From an uncultured Collinsella sp. (GTDB lineage Bacteria; Actinomycetota; Coriobacteriia; Coriobacteriales; Coriobacteriaceae): a DNA stretch of 11,786 nucleotides. Of the stretch, positions 1-7,464 are shown in pieces. Location of the stretch: assembly GCA_902491135.1 (NCBI GenBank), contig CABUGR010000013.1, forward strand, positions 1 through 11,786, read 5' to 3'. The stretch's first letter is position 1. Every line of letters starts with the position of its first letter. The position numbers and the translations under genes were made by a program. Under the pieces are notes generated by a model. That model saw only the letters and a program-made list of their open reading frames with translations, was not told where the DNA came from and did no database searches.

Positions 1-3000
1 CCGACGCCACGTTTATGGCAATGCCAGCGGACGAAGCAGCAAACGACCAGCCCGACACGCACGCTTTTACCGTGCAGGCTCATCTGCCGCAGGGCGGGCA
101 GGCAACGTTGCATATCAATAAAGTGATGCCCTCTGCGGGCAGCTCAACCGAAACCGTCACGCAGATCGGCCAGATCAAGGCCAGCGCATCGGGCGCGGAT
201 AATCTGGCGACGTTCACGCTCGAAGACACGTTCCTCGATGCAGCTTCGGGCCTTCTGGAGGAAGGGTGCAAGCTGCGCTTTATGCTCGACTACCAGGGCA
301 AAACCTACACGCTCTCATCCCCTATGGCCGTTGTCACCGCGCCGGCCGCAAAGGCGGAATCGGGCTCGACCACCATCATTCCCACCACCATGGACCAAGA
401 GATCACTCCGTTTGATTTCCCCGCGGCGTTTCCCGGTATCGGCGGCAATAAGTTCACGTGCTGGATGCCCACATTTCCCATTCTGTTCGATTTCTCGTTT
501 GCTGGATACGTGCTGTTTGGCGGAGGGTACAAACCAGCTAGCTATATGAACGATTCGGGCAACCCTGATCCGGAATACTGGAAGAAATCGCCGCGCGAGT
601 CGGGCGCCAAGCAGGCAAACCGCTACCTCGACGAGATGGAGGGGAAGTGGAATCAGTACAAGAGGATGAGTGCCGGTTCGGGCACCGATCCAAGAAACAC
701 CAAGCTCCTTCGCCACCATTGCACGCCGCTGTTCACGATGGATATCGCCACACAGCTGTACGGCTCGCTCGCCTACGATTGGGTGGGCAAAACCTGGGGT
801 AACAACAACGACCCCGCATACGGCAATATTAAGGCACTCTTTCAAGTAAGAACCGACCTCAATTGGACCGAGCAGTTTACCCTAGGACCGGTGCCGTTTT
901 TCCTAAACGTCAACCCCTGGGTGCTGGCGAAGCTGGCGCTCGCCGTGGGTGCCCACACGCACGGCAGCGGCGCGGCGTTTTTTAAAAACATTTCGCTCGA
1001 CTTTTCAAACACCTCGGGCTCATTCACCATCCAGATCGGGCTTGCCGTCACCTTTGGCGCCGGCGTTGCAGGCGTCGCTTCGTCTGCCGTGCGCGGCGCC
1101 GCATCCCTCACGCTGTTCATTGGGTACGAGAAGGCAGATGGACACCAGCTTCCGCGACTGCGCGTAGGTGCAGACGTCGATGTCGATGTGATACTCCAGT
1201 TCGTAATGTTCAAGTGGACCACCAAGGCTTGGTCGGGGTCGTGGCCCACACTCATCGATTCGTGGAATATGTCGGTGAACAATGGCGACCAGTATGTGTT
1301 CCAGCGCTCTGAGCTCGCATTGGGTGGAGATACGCCTTACACGCTGGATGCCCGCTTCGGCATGCCCGGCAACATCGAGGCGGGCGGCGTGCCGCAATTT
1401 ATCGCATCGGCCACCATCGTCACCAACGCCGAGCTGCTCGCACGCGCCGAGGTTAAGGCCGCTGTCGTAAACGTCGCGCCCGTCGTGCGCGATTGGGATC
1501 AAGCGGTCACGCGCATTGAGCTCGAGGCGGATGCAGAAAGCGACGACACGGGACAGATCGAGCATTTCGTCCATGCACTGATAGAGAACGACGAAAACGC
1601 CGCGCCGATGTATAAGTACACCTATATCGGGCAGGCGAAGGACGCCGCTGCGGACCCCAACGCCAATTCTGCTGGTGTATCGGAGGACGAGCGTGGCGGC
1701 ATCAAGCCCTCGAGCGACAACGTGCTGTTTGCTGGCGTGCTCAGCGAAGCCCACATGAAGCTGGCGATGATCGCCGGCGTGGAGTGCCTGTTCCGTATCG
1801 CCTCGGTGCGCTACGGCGAGAATGGTCGCTCGCGCCTGGTGGTGCATACAAAAACGAACGGCACGTGGTCCGCTCCCACGCCCGTGGACTTCCCCCTTGG
1901 GTTTGGCGAGGGCGACGTGGAGCGCAGCGGCATATTCGATTACGACTTCGACGTGGTGGAATATACAGACGGGAGGGGAAACCAAGACGCCTACGTGCTG
2001 CTGGTCTCGGGCGAGCGCCCCGCCGGCGACAACACCCATTTCGATACGGCGAGCACATCCGGCATGCTGTCCGTTGTGCGCCTGCGCATCAGCAACGACG
2101 GAGTTCGCGTGGTATCGCACACGTCGTGGCGCAGCATCTCGCGCGGCCGCCTTCAGGAGGATGGCCACCATTGTCTGCAGTGCCCACGCATCACGGTGGG
2201 CAAGGCGCTGGTCGACGGACGTCTGTCGGGCGCTTACCTCCACCGCCGCGGGACCACCGCAGAAAAGGCGCTCGGCAGCGAGGCTGAGGTTGCGCTGGAG
2301 TGCTTTACCCTATGGTCGGACGTTTCGAGCGACAGCCTGACGTTCCGCCAAGTTCTCCGCTTTCCGCAAGCACCGTCGAGTATCGAGCTGGGTGAGCCCG
2401 AGAATATCAACGGCAAAATGGTGGTGCCCGTTGCATACGAGACCGCAGACGGTTGCGGCTGCGCATCGTACGCCGTGATCGGCCAGTCCATCGCGGGCTG
2501 GGGCGTTATGTCGCCAGATGCCACAGTACCCCACGCGGTGCCGTGGCCGCAGCACACGGGCTTTTTGGCAACTGTCAACGAGCAGCTGCAGCATGTTACG
2601 TGGACGCGAGGCGCATCGGCATTTGCAACGCAGCCCGTGGGTGCCGCAGGCTGTGGCCCGGCATCGTTTAGCGTAAGCAACAACGGCAGGTGCGTGCTCT
2701 ATGTAGAGAACACCGATGGCAAGGTGGGACAAACCTACGACGAAGAAGGCAACCCGGTTGCAGTGATGGGCAAGCACTTCCGCATCTTCGCCAGCACCTT
2801 GGCGGGCGATCTGTTCACGGAGCCGTTTGTGATGTGCGAGCTGGACCATCCCGTCGATCAGATAACGACATTTTTGACGTCGGGAGGCATGCTCTCCGCG
2901 CTCGCCACGCACATTGTGAGCGCGGAGAAGAGCGAGGCAGAGCTGCACGACATCGAAGTGCCCTTGGTGGCGTGTGCCACTCCGACGGGCGCCGTTGCTA

Positions 3001-3830
3001 CCTCGGGCGCGGTGGTGCCCGGAGCAGCAGGCGAATCCTTCATGGTCACGGTGCGAAACGACGGTAACACCTTGCTGACCGCCGGCACGATCGATCTGTA
3101 CCGAGAGGGCTCCAGCCAGCCGTTCTCCAGCGCATCCATCGGGTTCGGAGCAAACGCACGCATGGCTTCGATCTACGATCCGGAGCTTGCCGAGGATGCT
3201 TCGGCCAACGACATGGCACACGTGAAGTACGCGCTCGAGACGCTGGGCGCACGTTTTGCAACGCACCCGCTGGTAGCCGACAACGGCAACGCCGTGCTGG
3301 CACCGGGTTGCACGGCACAGTTCCGCATGAGCTTCGCCATTCCCGAGAGTTGGAGCGACGAAGTGGGCAAACGCGTAACGCTGTATGCGAAGGCGCGTAA
3401 TCTGGTGGCGCTCGATCCTGTAACGCTCGAGGAAATTCGACCGGGCGCAAACTCGGCGCTGGGTGCCGTGCTGCACGAACTTCATGTGCCCGACGCAGCA
3501 TGCGAACGCTCAGAAGTTCAGGTCGGCGTATGCGGCAGCGCGGATACGATAGGACTTCACGATGCACCGATGACGGCGGACGGCAGTGGCGGCTCCGGCG
3601 GAAGCAGCTCCGGTAGCGGCAGTGGCTCTGGCAGCGGCAAGGATCACGGCAATAACAAGCGCCCCGGAAAAGCGGGCGCGCTTGCGGGCACGGGCGATGT
3701 CAACGCTCCCCTTACGGCAGCCGCAGCAGCACTCGCCGCAGCAGGCGCCGGCCTCGTCGCCTACAGCGCCCGCCGCACGGCGCTCGAAACCGACACCGCT
3801 GATGAGGTCAATTCGGATAGGCCTCGCTAG
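1..3830 (+). CDS. Large cell-wall-anchored surface protein, 5'-truncated by the window edge
   Basis: The reading frame is open from base 3 and has no signal peptide at the first in-window Met (base 15), so the true start lies upstream; at least 1275 codons are present. Numbering from that Met, residues 1-110 are beta-rich. Residues ~130-420 alternate aromatic/hydrophobic strands with Gly turns. Residues ~1000-1135 look like an Ig-like (CARDB-type) module, with the motif VTVRNDGN and a later APGCTAQF-type strand. A Gly/Ser linker (~1190-1208) is followed by LAGTGD at 1223-1228, an Ala/Leu-rich hydrophobic segment and an Arg-Arg stop-transfer pair, then a rather long 17-residue tail. This is a sortase sorting signal, so the protein is inferred to be covalently anchored outside the cell. 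The ligand is unknown. The gene ends convergently with the lipoprotein gene. I recognise no enzymatic motif; adhesin or extracellular matrix-type surface protein is inference. Confidence 0.8.
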   Translation, partial: DATFMAMPADEAANDQPDTHAFTVQAHLPQGGQATLHINKVMPSAGSSTETVTQIGQIKASASGADNLATFTLEDTFLDAASGLLEEGCKLRFMLDYQGKTYTLSSPMAVVTAPAAKAESGSTTIIPTTMDQEITPFDFPAAFPGIGGNKFTCWMPTFPILFDFSFAGYVLFGGGYKPASYMNDSGNPDPEYWKKSPRESGAKQANRYLDEMEGKWNQYKRMSAGSGTDPRNTKLLRHHCTPLFTMDIATQLYGSLAYDWVGKTWGNNNDPAYGNIKALFQVRTDLNWTEQFTLGPVPFFLNVNPWVLAKLALAVGAHTHGSGAAFFKNISLDFSNTSGSFTIQIGLAVTFGAGVAGVASSAVRGAASLTLFIGYEKADGHQLPRLRVGADVDVDVILQFVMFKWTTKAWSGSWPTLIDSWNMSVNNGDQYVFQRSELALGGDTPYTLDARFGMPGNIEAGGVPQFIASATIVTNAELLARAEVKAAVVNVAPVVRDWDQAVTRIELEADAESDDTGQIEHFVHALIENDENAAPMYKYTYIGQAKDAAADPNANSAGVSEDERGGIKPSSDNVLFAGVLSEAHMKLAMIAGVECLFRIASVRYGENGRSRLVVHTKTNGTWSAPTPVDFPLGFGEGDVERSGIFDYDFDVVEYTDGRGNQDAYVLLVSGERPAGDNTHFDTASTSGMLSVVRLRISNDGVRVVSHTSWRSISRGRLQEDGHHCLQCPRITVGKALVDGRLSGAYLHRRGTTAEKALGSEAEVALECFTLWSDVSSDSLTFRQVLRFPQAPSSIELGEPENINGKMVVPVAYETADGCGCASYAVIGQSIAGWGVMSPDATVPHAVPWPQHTGFLATVNEQLQHVTWTRGASAFATQPVGAAGCGPASFSVSNNGRCVLYVENTDGKVGQTYDEEGNPVAVMGKHFRIFASTLAGDLFTEPFVMCELDHPVDQITTFLTSGGMLSALATHIVSAEKSEAELHDIEVPLVACATPTGAVATSGAVVPGAAGESFMVTVRNDGNTLLTAGTIDLYREGSSQPFSSASIGFGANARMASIYDPELAEDASANDMAHVKYALETLGARFATHPLVADNGNAVLAPGCTAQFRMSFAIPESWSDEVGKRVTLYAKARNLVALDPVTLEEIRPGANSALGAVLHELHVPDAACERSEVQVGVCGSADTIGLHDAPMTADGSGGSGGSSSGSGSGSGSGKDHGNNKRPGKAGALAGTGDVNAPLTAAAAALAAAGAGLVAYSARRTALETDTADEVNSDRPR

Positions 3831-3880
3831 CTCCTAGTTACTTTTGTGAGAGACGCCGACTCGGCTCATCGAACACCAAA

Positions 3881-3912
3881 AGGGCTGGCCCTGATAACTC
3901 GGAGCCAGCCCT
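3881..3912 (-). terminator. Shared hairpin terminator between convergent genes
   Basis: AGGGCTGGC (3881-3889) and GCCAGCCCT (3904-3912) form a perfect 9-bp stem with a 14-nt loop. Read on the minus strand the stem is followed directly by TTTT, so it best fits termination of the lipoprotein gene, whose stop codon is 28 bp away. On the plus strand no U-tract follows, so termination of the surface-protein transcript here would be weaker. Confidence 0.7.
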
Positions 3913-3939
3913 GAGTCGCCTGACGTGAGACTCGCGGCG

Positions 3940-4956
3940 TTACTTGAGCTTCAGCGCCTCCATCATGGGCACGGCAGCATCCCAGTCGATCTTCCAGCCG
4001 ATCGACACGCGGACGGTTTCACCCGTTGCGGGAGCCGTCGCAAACAGTGTATGGCCGTTGTCGGGACCGGTAAAGCGCAGCCACGTTATGCCGTTGTACT
4101 CGACCTGGTCGGTTGTTGTCTCCTTGCCTTCGTAGATCTGCTCTAGGCTTGCAACCTCTTCCTCCGGCGAGCGCGGGAAGATGTTGATGTTCAGGCGTCC
4201 TCCAGTCTCGTCGTGGAAGAAGTCTGCCTTTTCGTGCTCTTCGTTGGACGAATCCAGCGTGTACCCATCGGCGGCCTCGATACTGTACGATGCGCAATCG
4301 ATGCCGGTCATATTGGCCGCGTCACCAGAATCGGCCACACCGCCGGCCGCCTTGAACTCCTTGGTCTCGCATCCCGTGGTGTCAAAGTGCATGGCCTCAT
4401 GATTCTTGGCGGGGGCATAAGCGTCTACGAACTCGACAGTGATGGGCCCGTAGTACGCCGTCTTGGGCGCCCAGAAATACACGTACTCAACGGTCTCGCC
4501 CGGGCCGATATCTGGCCTCTCGGAAAGGTCGATGCCCTCGTGCAGCTCATCGGGAGCCTCGCTTGCAACGTAGTCGAGCACGGCCGCCTTGCCGGAAGTA
4601 AACAACGGGTCGCCTGCCTCAAGATCGCCCTGGGCAGCATGCACGTTAAAGGAACTGAACGTCCTGTTCTTTGTGTTGTTGTTGGTGATCTTGATGTGCA
4701 GGTAAAAGCCGTCCTGCAGCTTGGCATCGCCGCGATAGAACGTACCGTGAGCCACAGACTCATAGGTAATGCCTGCTACCTCGACCGTCTGCGAATCATA
4801 GGCCTTGGCCTTCTTGGACTTCTCCTGCACAGGTGCGCTCCCGCCCGAGCCACTCGGCGCATTACCGCCGCAGCCAGCAAGCGTACACGCCAACACAGCC
4901 GAAAGCGCCACGGTGGGAATTCCTAACAGCAGCTTCTTCGTCATGGGCTTCATCAT
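3940..4956 (-). CDS. Secreted lipoprotein with DUF5067-like domain
   Basis: This encodes 338 residues. The start is chosen at 4956 because AAAGGAG (4965-4971) lies 8 nt upstream; an ATG at 4953 is the alternative, and the longer frame up to 5049 has no ribosome binding site and reads as spacer. The protein starts with a lysine-containing n-region (KPMTKK) and a hydrophobic core, then the lipobox LAGC with the lipidated Cys at residue 29. A Gly/Ser/Lys-rich tether follows. The first globular part contains an extended beta-sandwich with HIKITNNNTKNRTFSSF, then a GPGETVEYVYFW strand typical of DUF5067/DUF4352-like immunoglobulin folds in lipoproteins. The second half (about residues 190-338) is a separate alpha/beta domain ending near ALKLK, not assigned to a family. 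It is expected on the outer face of the membrane. The function is unknown; the gene stands alone, convergent with the surface-protein gene. Confidence 0.8.
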   Translation of the reverse strand: MMKPMTKKLLLGIPTVALSAVLACTLAGCGGNAPSGSGGSAPVQEKSKKAKAYDSQTVEVAGITYESVAHGTFYRGDAKLQDGFYLHIKITNNNTKNRTFSSFNVHAAQGDLEAGDPLFTSGKAAVLDYVASEAPDELHEGIDLSERPDIGPGETVEYVYFWAPKTAYYGPITVEFVDAYAPAKNHEAMHFDTTGCETKEFKAAGGVADSGDAANMTGIDCASYSIEAADGYTLDSSNEEHEKADFFHDETGGRLNINIFPRSPEEEVASLEQIYEGKETTTDQVEYNGITWLRFTGPDNGHTLFATAPATGETVRVSIGWKIDWDAAVPMMEALKLK

Positions 4957-4964
4957 CCTCACCG

Positions 4965-4971
4965 CTCCTTT
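4965..4971 (-). promoter_or_regulatory. Ribosome binding site of the lipoprotein gene
   Basis: AAAGGAG on the minus strand, 8 nt before the ATG at 4956. It decides the start, removing 31 residues from the longest possible frame and leaving an N-terminus that is a normal lipoprotein signal peptide. Confidence 0.75.
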
Positions 4972-5252
4972 CGCTTGCAGCTCATCCGTTGCCCGAGGCC
5001 TTCGTCGCCCCGTGGCATCGGCTTCCACAATGAGCGTATGACGAAACACGGCGCCGGCGAAGTGACCCGTGGCCCAAATAACGCCCCGTTAGACCCCCTT
5101 TCAGACCAAAAGAGCCCCAGTTCGCATACCCTCGGCCCACAAAACGAGACGCATGTCCCAATGTTCGATTCAATCCAACAATCCGCATGGCGCGTTTTTG
5201 ACAAACGCGTCCAACCGCAAACGCAGCAGGACGCATTCGACCGCTTTCAAAC

Positions 5253-5289
5253 TTACTCGGACAGAACCGACTCGGATTTGTCCGAGTAA
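5253..5289. repeat. 11-bp inverted repeat with an extra internal copy of its core
   Basis: TTACTCGGACA (5253-5263) and TGTCCGAGTAA (5279-5289) are perfect inverted repeats separated by 15 nt. A third copy of the core, ACTCGGA, lies between them at 5270-5276 in the same orientation as the left arm and 15 bp from it. No U-tract follows on either strand and no gene ends nearby, so it fits a protein-binding site or leader structure better than a terminator. Confidence 0.65.
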
Positions 5290-5308
5290 ACGCTGTTCCA
5301 CCAAATTC

Positions 5309-5322
5309 CGAACGATTGTTCG
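5309..5322. promoter_or_regulatory. LexA (SOS/DinR) operator upstream of parE-parC
   Basis: CGAACGATTGTTCG is an exact CGAAC-N4-GTTCG inverted repeat. It matches the Bacillus/Gram-positive LexA box CGAACRNRYGTTYG at 13 of 14 positions and the actinobacterial TCGAAC-N4-GTTCGA at 11 of 12 fixed positions. It sits 99 nt before the parE-like start and just upstream of the tentative -35. The match is seen in the sequence; LexA binding is inference, backed by the reported membership of parEC in the B. subtilis LexA regulon. Confidence 0.6.
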
Positions 5323-5339
5323 ATGGATTTCGTGTTGGG

Positions 5340-5367
5340 TGGAATCGTCTGTGGGCTGGGCTATGCT
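5340..5367 (+). promoter_or_regulatory. Tentative promoter of the topoisomerase operon
   Basis: TATGCT (5362-5367) is a plausible -10 with the conserved T-A-T...T positions. A weak -35, TGGAAT (5340-5345), lies 16 bp upstream. The leader to the ATG would be about 48 nt. The -35 match is poor (3 of 6), so the exact placement is uncertain. Confidence 0.35.
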
Positions 5368-5421
5368 ACCTTGACTATCTATATGACTTAAACGCAGCAA
5401 AGGAGCACCGAGAGAGCGAGT

Positions 5422-7419
5422 ATGGCAAAAAACACCGCAAACTATGGTAACGACAGTATCCGCCAGCTCAAGGACGAGGAGCGCGTACGCCTGCGCCCCG
5501 CCGTCATCTTTGGCTCGGACGGACTCGACGGCTGCGCGCATGCCGCCTTCGAGATCCTGTCCAACGCCGTTGACGAGGCGCGCCAGGGCTACGGCAAGCT
5601 CATCACCCTTACCGCCTTTCGCGATGGTTCCATTCAGGTAGAGGACAACGGCCGCGGCTGCCCGCTCGACTGGAACCCCTCCGAGAAGCGCTTTAACTGG
5701 GAACTCGTCTTTTGCGAGCTCTACGCCGGCGGCAAATACAACAATAACCAGGGCGGCGACTACGACTTCTCGCTCGGTACCAATGGCCTGGGCTCGTGCG
5801 CGACCCAGTACGCCTCCGAGTACATGGACGTCACGGTTTGGCGCGATGGCAACAAGTACTCCCTGCACTTTAAGAAGGGCAAGGTCGTCGGCGCCAAAAA
5901 GAAGGCGCTCGAGATTGAGCCCAGCGACGAGGACCGTACCGGTACCACCATCAAGTGGCGTCCCGATCTTGAGGTCTTTACCTCCATCAGCATCCCCCAC
6001 GATTGGTATCGCGAGACCATGCGCCGTCAGGCCGTGGTCAACGCCAACGTGACCTTCCGCCTGCGCATTGAGGGCGACGATGGCGAGTTTTCCGAAGAGG
6101 ATTTTTGCTATCCCAAGGGCATCGAGGACTATGTTCTCGAGAAGGTCGGTACCGACTACCTCACCGAGCCCTTCTTTATCGAGGCCGACCGTCGCGGTCG
6201 CGATCGCGAGGACCTGCCCGACTACAACGTAAAGATCACCGCGTGCATGTGCTTCTCGCGCACCTTCATGATGCAGGAGTACTACCACAACTCGTCGTGG
6301 CTCGAGAACGGCGGCTCGCCCGAGAAGGCCGCCCGCAGCGCTCTGACCAGTGCCATCGATGCTTACATTAAGCAACAGGGCAAGTACAACAAAAACGAGA
6401 GCGGCATTAAGTGGCAGGACGTCCAGGACTGTCTGGTGCTGGTGACCAACTGCTTCTCCACCCAGACGTCCTACGAAAACCAGACTAAGAAGGCCATCAA
6501 CAACCGCTTTATCCAGCAGGCCATGACGGCATTCTTTAAGGAGCGCCTCTCGACCTACCTAATCGAGAACAAAGACGCTGCCAACAAGATCATAGAGCAG
6601 GTGCTCATCAACAAGCGTTCGCGCGAGAACGCCGAGAAGACGCGTCAGAGCATCAAGACCAACCTACAGCAGAAGACCGACATGGCCAACCGCGTGCAGA
6701 AGTTCATCGACTGCCGCTCCAAGGACAAGAGCCGCCGCGAGATCTACATCGTAGAGGGCGACTCGGCAGCAGGCGCCATTCGCACCTCGCGCGATGCCGA
6801 GTTCCAGGGCGTTATGCCCGTCCGCGGCAAGATCCTCAACTGCCTGAAAGAGGACTACCCGCGCATCTTTAAGTCCGACATCATCATGGACCTCATGCGC
6901 GTGCTGGGCTGCGGTGTGGAGATCAAGGACAAGCGCATCAAGAACCTTGGCGCCTTCGACCTGGACAACCTCAACTGGAACAAGGTCATCATCTGTACGG
7001 ACGCCGACGTCGACGGTTATCACATCCGTACGCTCGTGCTCACCATGCTCTACCGCCTGGTGCCCACGCTTATCGACGAGGGCTACGTGTATATCGCCGA
7101 ATCGCCGCTCTACGAGATCAACTGCAAAGAAAAGACCTACTTTGCCTACACCGAGCTCGAGAAGAACGGCATCCTCAAGGAGATTGGCGACCAAAAGTGC
7201 TCCATCAACCGCTCCAAGGGTCTTGGTGAGAACGACCCGGACATGATGTGGCTCACCACCATGAACCCCGAGACGCGTCGCCTGATCAAGGTGGAGCCCG
7301 AGGACGTCACCAAGATGGAGACCATGTTCAATCTGTTGCTGGGCAACGACGAGGCAGGCCGCAAGCGCCATATCTCCGAGCACGGCAAGGAATACCTGGA
7401 CCAGCTGGACCTGCAGTAA
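5422..7419 (+). CDS. parE: DNA topoisomerase IV-like subunit B (ParE/GyrB family, divergent)
   Basis: This is the ATPase and TOPRIM subunit of a type IIA topoisomerase, 665 residues, close to the usual ParE length. The GHKL ATPase shows the E44...N48 catalytic/Mg pair in EILSNAVDEA, DNGRG at 75-79, a GGKYNNN lid and GTTIKWRPD. The transducer carries the ATP-sensing QTK at 354-356. The TOPRIM domain has EGDSA (445-449) and the DxDxD metal site D527-D529-D531. KGLGE at 599-603 and the TTMNPETRRLIKV tail are typical of the family. Oddities: the usual SGGLHGVG loop reads SLGTNGLG, and overall identity to textbook GyrB/ParE looks low. It heads an operon with the parC-like gene 45 bp downstream. 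The nearest strong ribosome site, AAAGGAG at 5399-5405, is 16 nt from the ATG, which is unusually far. The cellular role, decatenation, is inferred from its partner. A gyrase-like role is less likely. Confidence 0.88.
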   Translation: MAKNTANYGNDSIRQLKDEERVRLRPAVIFGSDGLDGCAHAAFEILSNAVDEARQGYGKLITLTAFRDGSIQVEDNGRGCPLDWNPSEKRFNWELVFCELYAGGKYNNNQGGDYDFSLGTNGLGSCATQYASEYMDVTVWRDGNKYSLHFKKGKVVGAKKKALEIEPSDEDRTGTTIKWRPDLEVFTSISIPHDWYRETMRRQAVVNANVTFRLRIEGDDGEFSEEDFCYPKGIEDYVLEKVGTDYLTEPFFIEADRRGRDREDLPDYNVKITACMCFSRTFMMQEYYHNSSWLENGGSPEKAARSALTSAIDAYIKQQGKYNKNESGIKWQDVQDCLVLVTNCFSTQTSYENQTKKAINNRFIQQAMTAFFKERLSTYLIENKDAANKIIEQVLINKRSRENAEKTRQSIKTNLQQKTDMANRVQKFIDCRSKDKSRREIYIVEGDSAAGAIRTSRDAEFQGVMPVRGKILNCLKEDYPRIFKSDIIMDLMRVLGCGVEIKDKRIKNLGAFDLDNLNWNKVIICTDADVDGYHIRTLVLTMLYRLVPTLIDEGYVYIAESPLYEINCKEKTYFAYTELEKNGILKEIGDQKCSINRSKGLGENDPDMMWLTTMNPETRRLIKVEPEDVTKMETMFNLLLGNDEAGRKRHISEHGKEYLDQLDLQ

Positions 7420-7453
7420 CAGCAAATCGATAACGACGGCCCATAAGAAGTTC

Positions 7454-7460
7454 AAGAGGA
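7454..7460 (+). promoter_or_regulatory. Ribosome binding site supporting the GTG start of parC
   Basis: AAGAGGA lies 4 nt before the GTG at 7465, within the 45-bp gap after parE. The spacing is short, but no other start fits the conserved N-terminus, so the gene is read as GTG-initiated. Confidence 0.55.
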
Positions 7461-7464
7461 TATC

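Larger units (their letters stand above)
4957..5421. other. Divergent intergenic region between lipoprotein gene and topoisomerase operon
   Basis: This 465-bp region carries the 5' leaders of both flanking genes. It holds a small inverted repeat CGCGTTT / AAACGCG (5191-5197 and 5203-5209, 5-nt loop), an 11-bp inverted repeat (5253-5289), a LexA-type box (5309-5322) and a tentative promoter (5340-5367). Short frames run through it on both strands, but none has a convincing ribosome binding site or protein character, so I call no gene. I could not find a convincing promoter for the lipoprotein gene. Confidence 0.6.

Noticed and set aside
1020..3485. Two long minus-strand frames (407 and 391 codons) under the surface-protein gene
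   Set aside because: Composition rich in Arg, His and Cys, no domain, no initiation signals; the plus-strand frame is continuous and ends in a sorting signal.
4957..5049. N-terminal extension of the lipoprotein to an ATG at 5049
   Set aside because: It would bury the signal peptide behind 31 polar residues; AAAGGAG at 4965-4971 fixes the start at 4956.
4975..5289. 104-codon plus-strand frame in the divergent intergenic region
   Set aside because: No ribosome site, overlaps the lipoprotein leader, low-complexity polar composition, and its end falls in the inverted repeat.
5371..5376. TTGACT as the -35 of the parE promoter
   Set aside because: No -10-like hexamer lies 16-18 bp downstream; the bases there are GC-rich leader.
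5170..6375. 401-codon minus-strand frame over the parE start
   Set aside because: Antisense shadow of the ATPase domain with no recognisable motif; also covers the regulatory region.
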